From: Anaerolineae bacterium
GTDB lineage: Bacteria; Chloroflexota; Anaerolineae; 4572-78; J111
Direction of reading: 5' to 3'
DNA length: 64,000 nt
Assembly: GCA_016926805.1 (NCBI GenBank)
Contig: JAFGNV010000049.1
Location: 1-64,000 of the forward strand
The notes beneath the pieces are model-generated. The model was not told the DNA's origin and did not search any database. It was given only the letters and a program-made list of their open reading frames with translations. Below are positions 62,925 to 64,000 of the stretch, one piece after another. The position numbers and the translations under genes are program-made. Every line of letters begins with the position of its first letter. The stretch's first letter is position 1.

Positions 62925-62953
62925 TTGAGGAAAATATCACTTTATGGTATAAT
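62925..62953 (+). promoter_or_regulatory. Candidate gyrB promoter
   Basis: TTGAGG (62925-62930), 17 nt, TATAAT (62948-62953), about 60 bp before the gyrB ATG. Confidence 0.7.
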
Positions 62954-63013
62954 ATTTTGTCACACAATTAGTTTTATTGAACCTGGTATCACCAACTTGG
63001 AGGAACTGACGGC

Positions 63014-64000
63014 ATGGTAAATGCACCTGTCAACACCTATACCGCCGATAGTATTACCGTATTAGAGGGGCTTGAAGCTGTGCGCCGACGGCCCGGCATG
63101 TACGTGGGCGGCACCGATATTAAAGCCTTGCACCATCTGGTGTACGAGGTGGTGGATAACTCGATTGACGAGGCGCTGGCCGGATTTTGCGACCACATCC
63201 GGGTGATTATTCACGCCGATGAAAGCGTGTCGGTGATTGATAACGGGCGGGGTATCCCCGTGGCCGAACATTCGCAAAAGAAGGTATCGTCGCTGCAACT
63301 GGTCTTGACCACCCTGCACGCCGGGGGCAAATTCGACCGGAGCAACTATAAAGTTTCTGGCGGCCTGCACGGGGTGGGGGTTTCGGCGGTCAATGCCTTG
63401 AGCGAGTGGCTGGTGGCCGAAGTGGCCCAGGATGGCGGCGTTTGGCAGCAAAAGTATAAACAAGGAGTCCCGCAAGGCCCGGTTAAACAAATTGCCAAAC
63501 TGCCCAAAAGCCGCGAACATGACACCGGTACCAAGATCACCTTCCGGTTTGACCCCACCATTTTCAAAGACGTGCCGGGCTACAATTGGAGCACCCTGCT
63601 GGTACGCTTCCGCGAAATGGCCTTTGTGACCAAAGGCATCCGGATTACGTTTGTTGATGAACGTGAAGACCCCAAAGAAGAATATACGTTTTACTTTGAA
63701 GGTGGGGTAACCTCTTTTGTGCGTTATCTCAATCGTAACCGCCAGGCGTTGCACGATCCGGTTTACATGGAGAAAGAAGTTGAGAGCATTGGCGTTGAAG
63801 TGGCGGTGCAATACACCGACGCCTACACCGAAAGCGTTTATGCCTTTGCCAATACCATCCACACGCCCGACGGCGGCACCCATCTGACCGGCCTGCGCGG
63901 CGCGTTGACCCGGACCATCAATGATTACGCTCGCAAAAACAGCCTGCTCAAAGATGGCGACAGCAACTTCTCCGGCGACGACACCCGCGAGGGTTTGACG
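63014..64000 (+). CDS. gyrB: DNA gyrase subunit B, 5' part (runs off the window)
   Basis: The ATG at 63014 follows TTGGAGGAA about ten bases upstream. The frame stays open for 329 codons to the window end, and it is missing from the ORF track for that reason. It encodes the GHKL ATPase of a type IIA topoisomerase: the Bergerat motifs [37 protein letters not shown] and [22 protein letters not shown]. The transducer domain begins near residue 225. gyrB is more likely than parE from overall agreement, but parE cannot be fully excluded without the rest. Confidence 0.93.
   Translation, partial: MVNAPVNTYTADSITVLEGLEAVRRRPGMYVGGTDIKALHHLVYEVVDNSIDEALAGFCDHIRVIIHADESVSVIDNGRGIPVAEHSQKKVSSLQLVLTTLHAGGKFDRSNYKVSGGLHGVGVSAVNALSEWLVAEVAQDGGVWQQKYKQGVPQGPVKQIAKLPKSREHDTGTKITFRFDPTIFKDVPGYNWSTLLVRFREMAFVTKGIRITFVDEREDPKEEYTFYFEGGVTSFVRYLNRNRQALHDPVYMEKEVESIGVEVAVQYTDAYTESVYAFANTIHTPDGGTHLTGLRGALTRTINDYARKNSLLKDGDSNFSGDDTREGLT

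Noticed and set aside
63062-63883. 273-codon minus-strand ORF opposite gyrB
   Set aside because: Shadow of gyrB, whose frame is supported by ATPase motifs.

Overview
The window looks like a chromosomal piece of a Chloroflexota bacterium, probably Anaerolineae-like. The reasons are moderate GC content, many Pro/Thr-rich lipoproteins, a tricorn-type protease, a fused Sat/CysC enzyme, many polytopic GT-C-like membrane proteins and short AT-rich sigma70-type promoters. This assignment is an inference from gene content, because there is no rRNA in the window. I found no tRNA, CRISPR array, insertion sequence or prophage.

Layout. 1-4335 (minus strand): pheS-pheT behind a Phe-rich leader peptide and an intrinsic terminator. 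4423-9093: an ArsR-type regulator with two operators, an ArsP-like permease, a mini-thioredoxin, a remnant of a cyclopropane-fatty-acid synthase-type methyltransferase, and a thioredoxin/thioredoxin/CcdA fusion. 9215-18379 (minus): envelope and signalling genes (TPR membrane protein, SH3 lipoprotein, PH-like membrane protein, SurE), a HicBA pair with a broken hicA, and a class A penicillin-binding protein. 18720-20118: a lone response regulator and an ABC-type ATPase. 20115-32218: surface polymer or glycosylation machinery with six large polytopic proteins, four of them tandem paralogues. 32363-38983: an M20 peptidase, ribosomal protein L9, a double-GAF histidine kinase, ScpB, a lipoprotein and FtsY. 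39107-49344: an aromatic amino acid operon (leader peptide, aroF, tyrA, aroA, aroE, aroC, tyrS, aroK, a Nudix gene, aroB, a D-threonine-aldolase-like gene). 49509-62673: sulfate activation, a methyltransferase-like membrane protein, a small flavoprotein, a lipoprotein plus class III cyclase pair, an acyl-CoA ligase, XdhC and tricorn protease. 63014 to the end: the 5' part of gyrB.

Most interesting result. pheST and the aro operon are each preceded by a near-consensus promoter, a 56-61 codon ORF packed with aromatic codons, and a GC-rich intrinsic terminator. The two ORFs are homologous to each other and both end in WRVLxGG-stop. In both, the RNA of the W-R-V-L codons can pair with the 5' arm of the terminator over 11-12 base pairs with one bulged A. 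This is the geometry of ribosome-mediated transcription attenuation: Phe starvation would relieve pheST, and Phe/Tyr/Trp starvation would relieve the shikimate operon. By ordinary annotation both leaders would be called hypothetical single-span membrane proteins. The pair looks like one duplicated regulatory module with different aromatic codon runs, and possibly a nascent-peptide role for the conserved tail.

Other points of note: a hicA toxin gene frameshifted by an exact 17-bp tandem duplication; tyrA with no canonical start codon where one is expected, and an ATC behind an ideal ribosome binding site; an EPSP synthase with Ala at the position of the glyphosate-critical Gly; and at least six different long intergenic palindromes that look like a class of interspersed elements.
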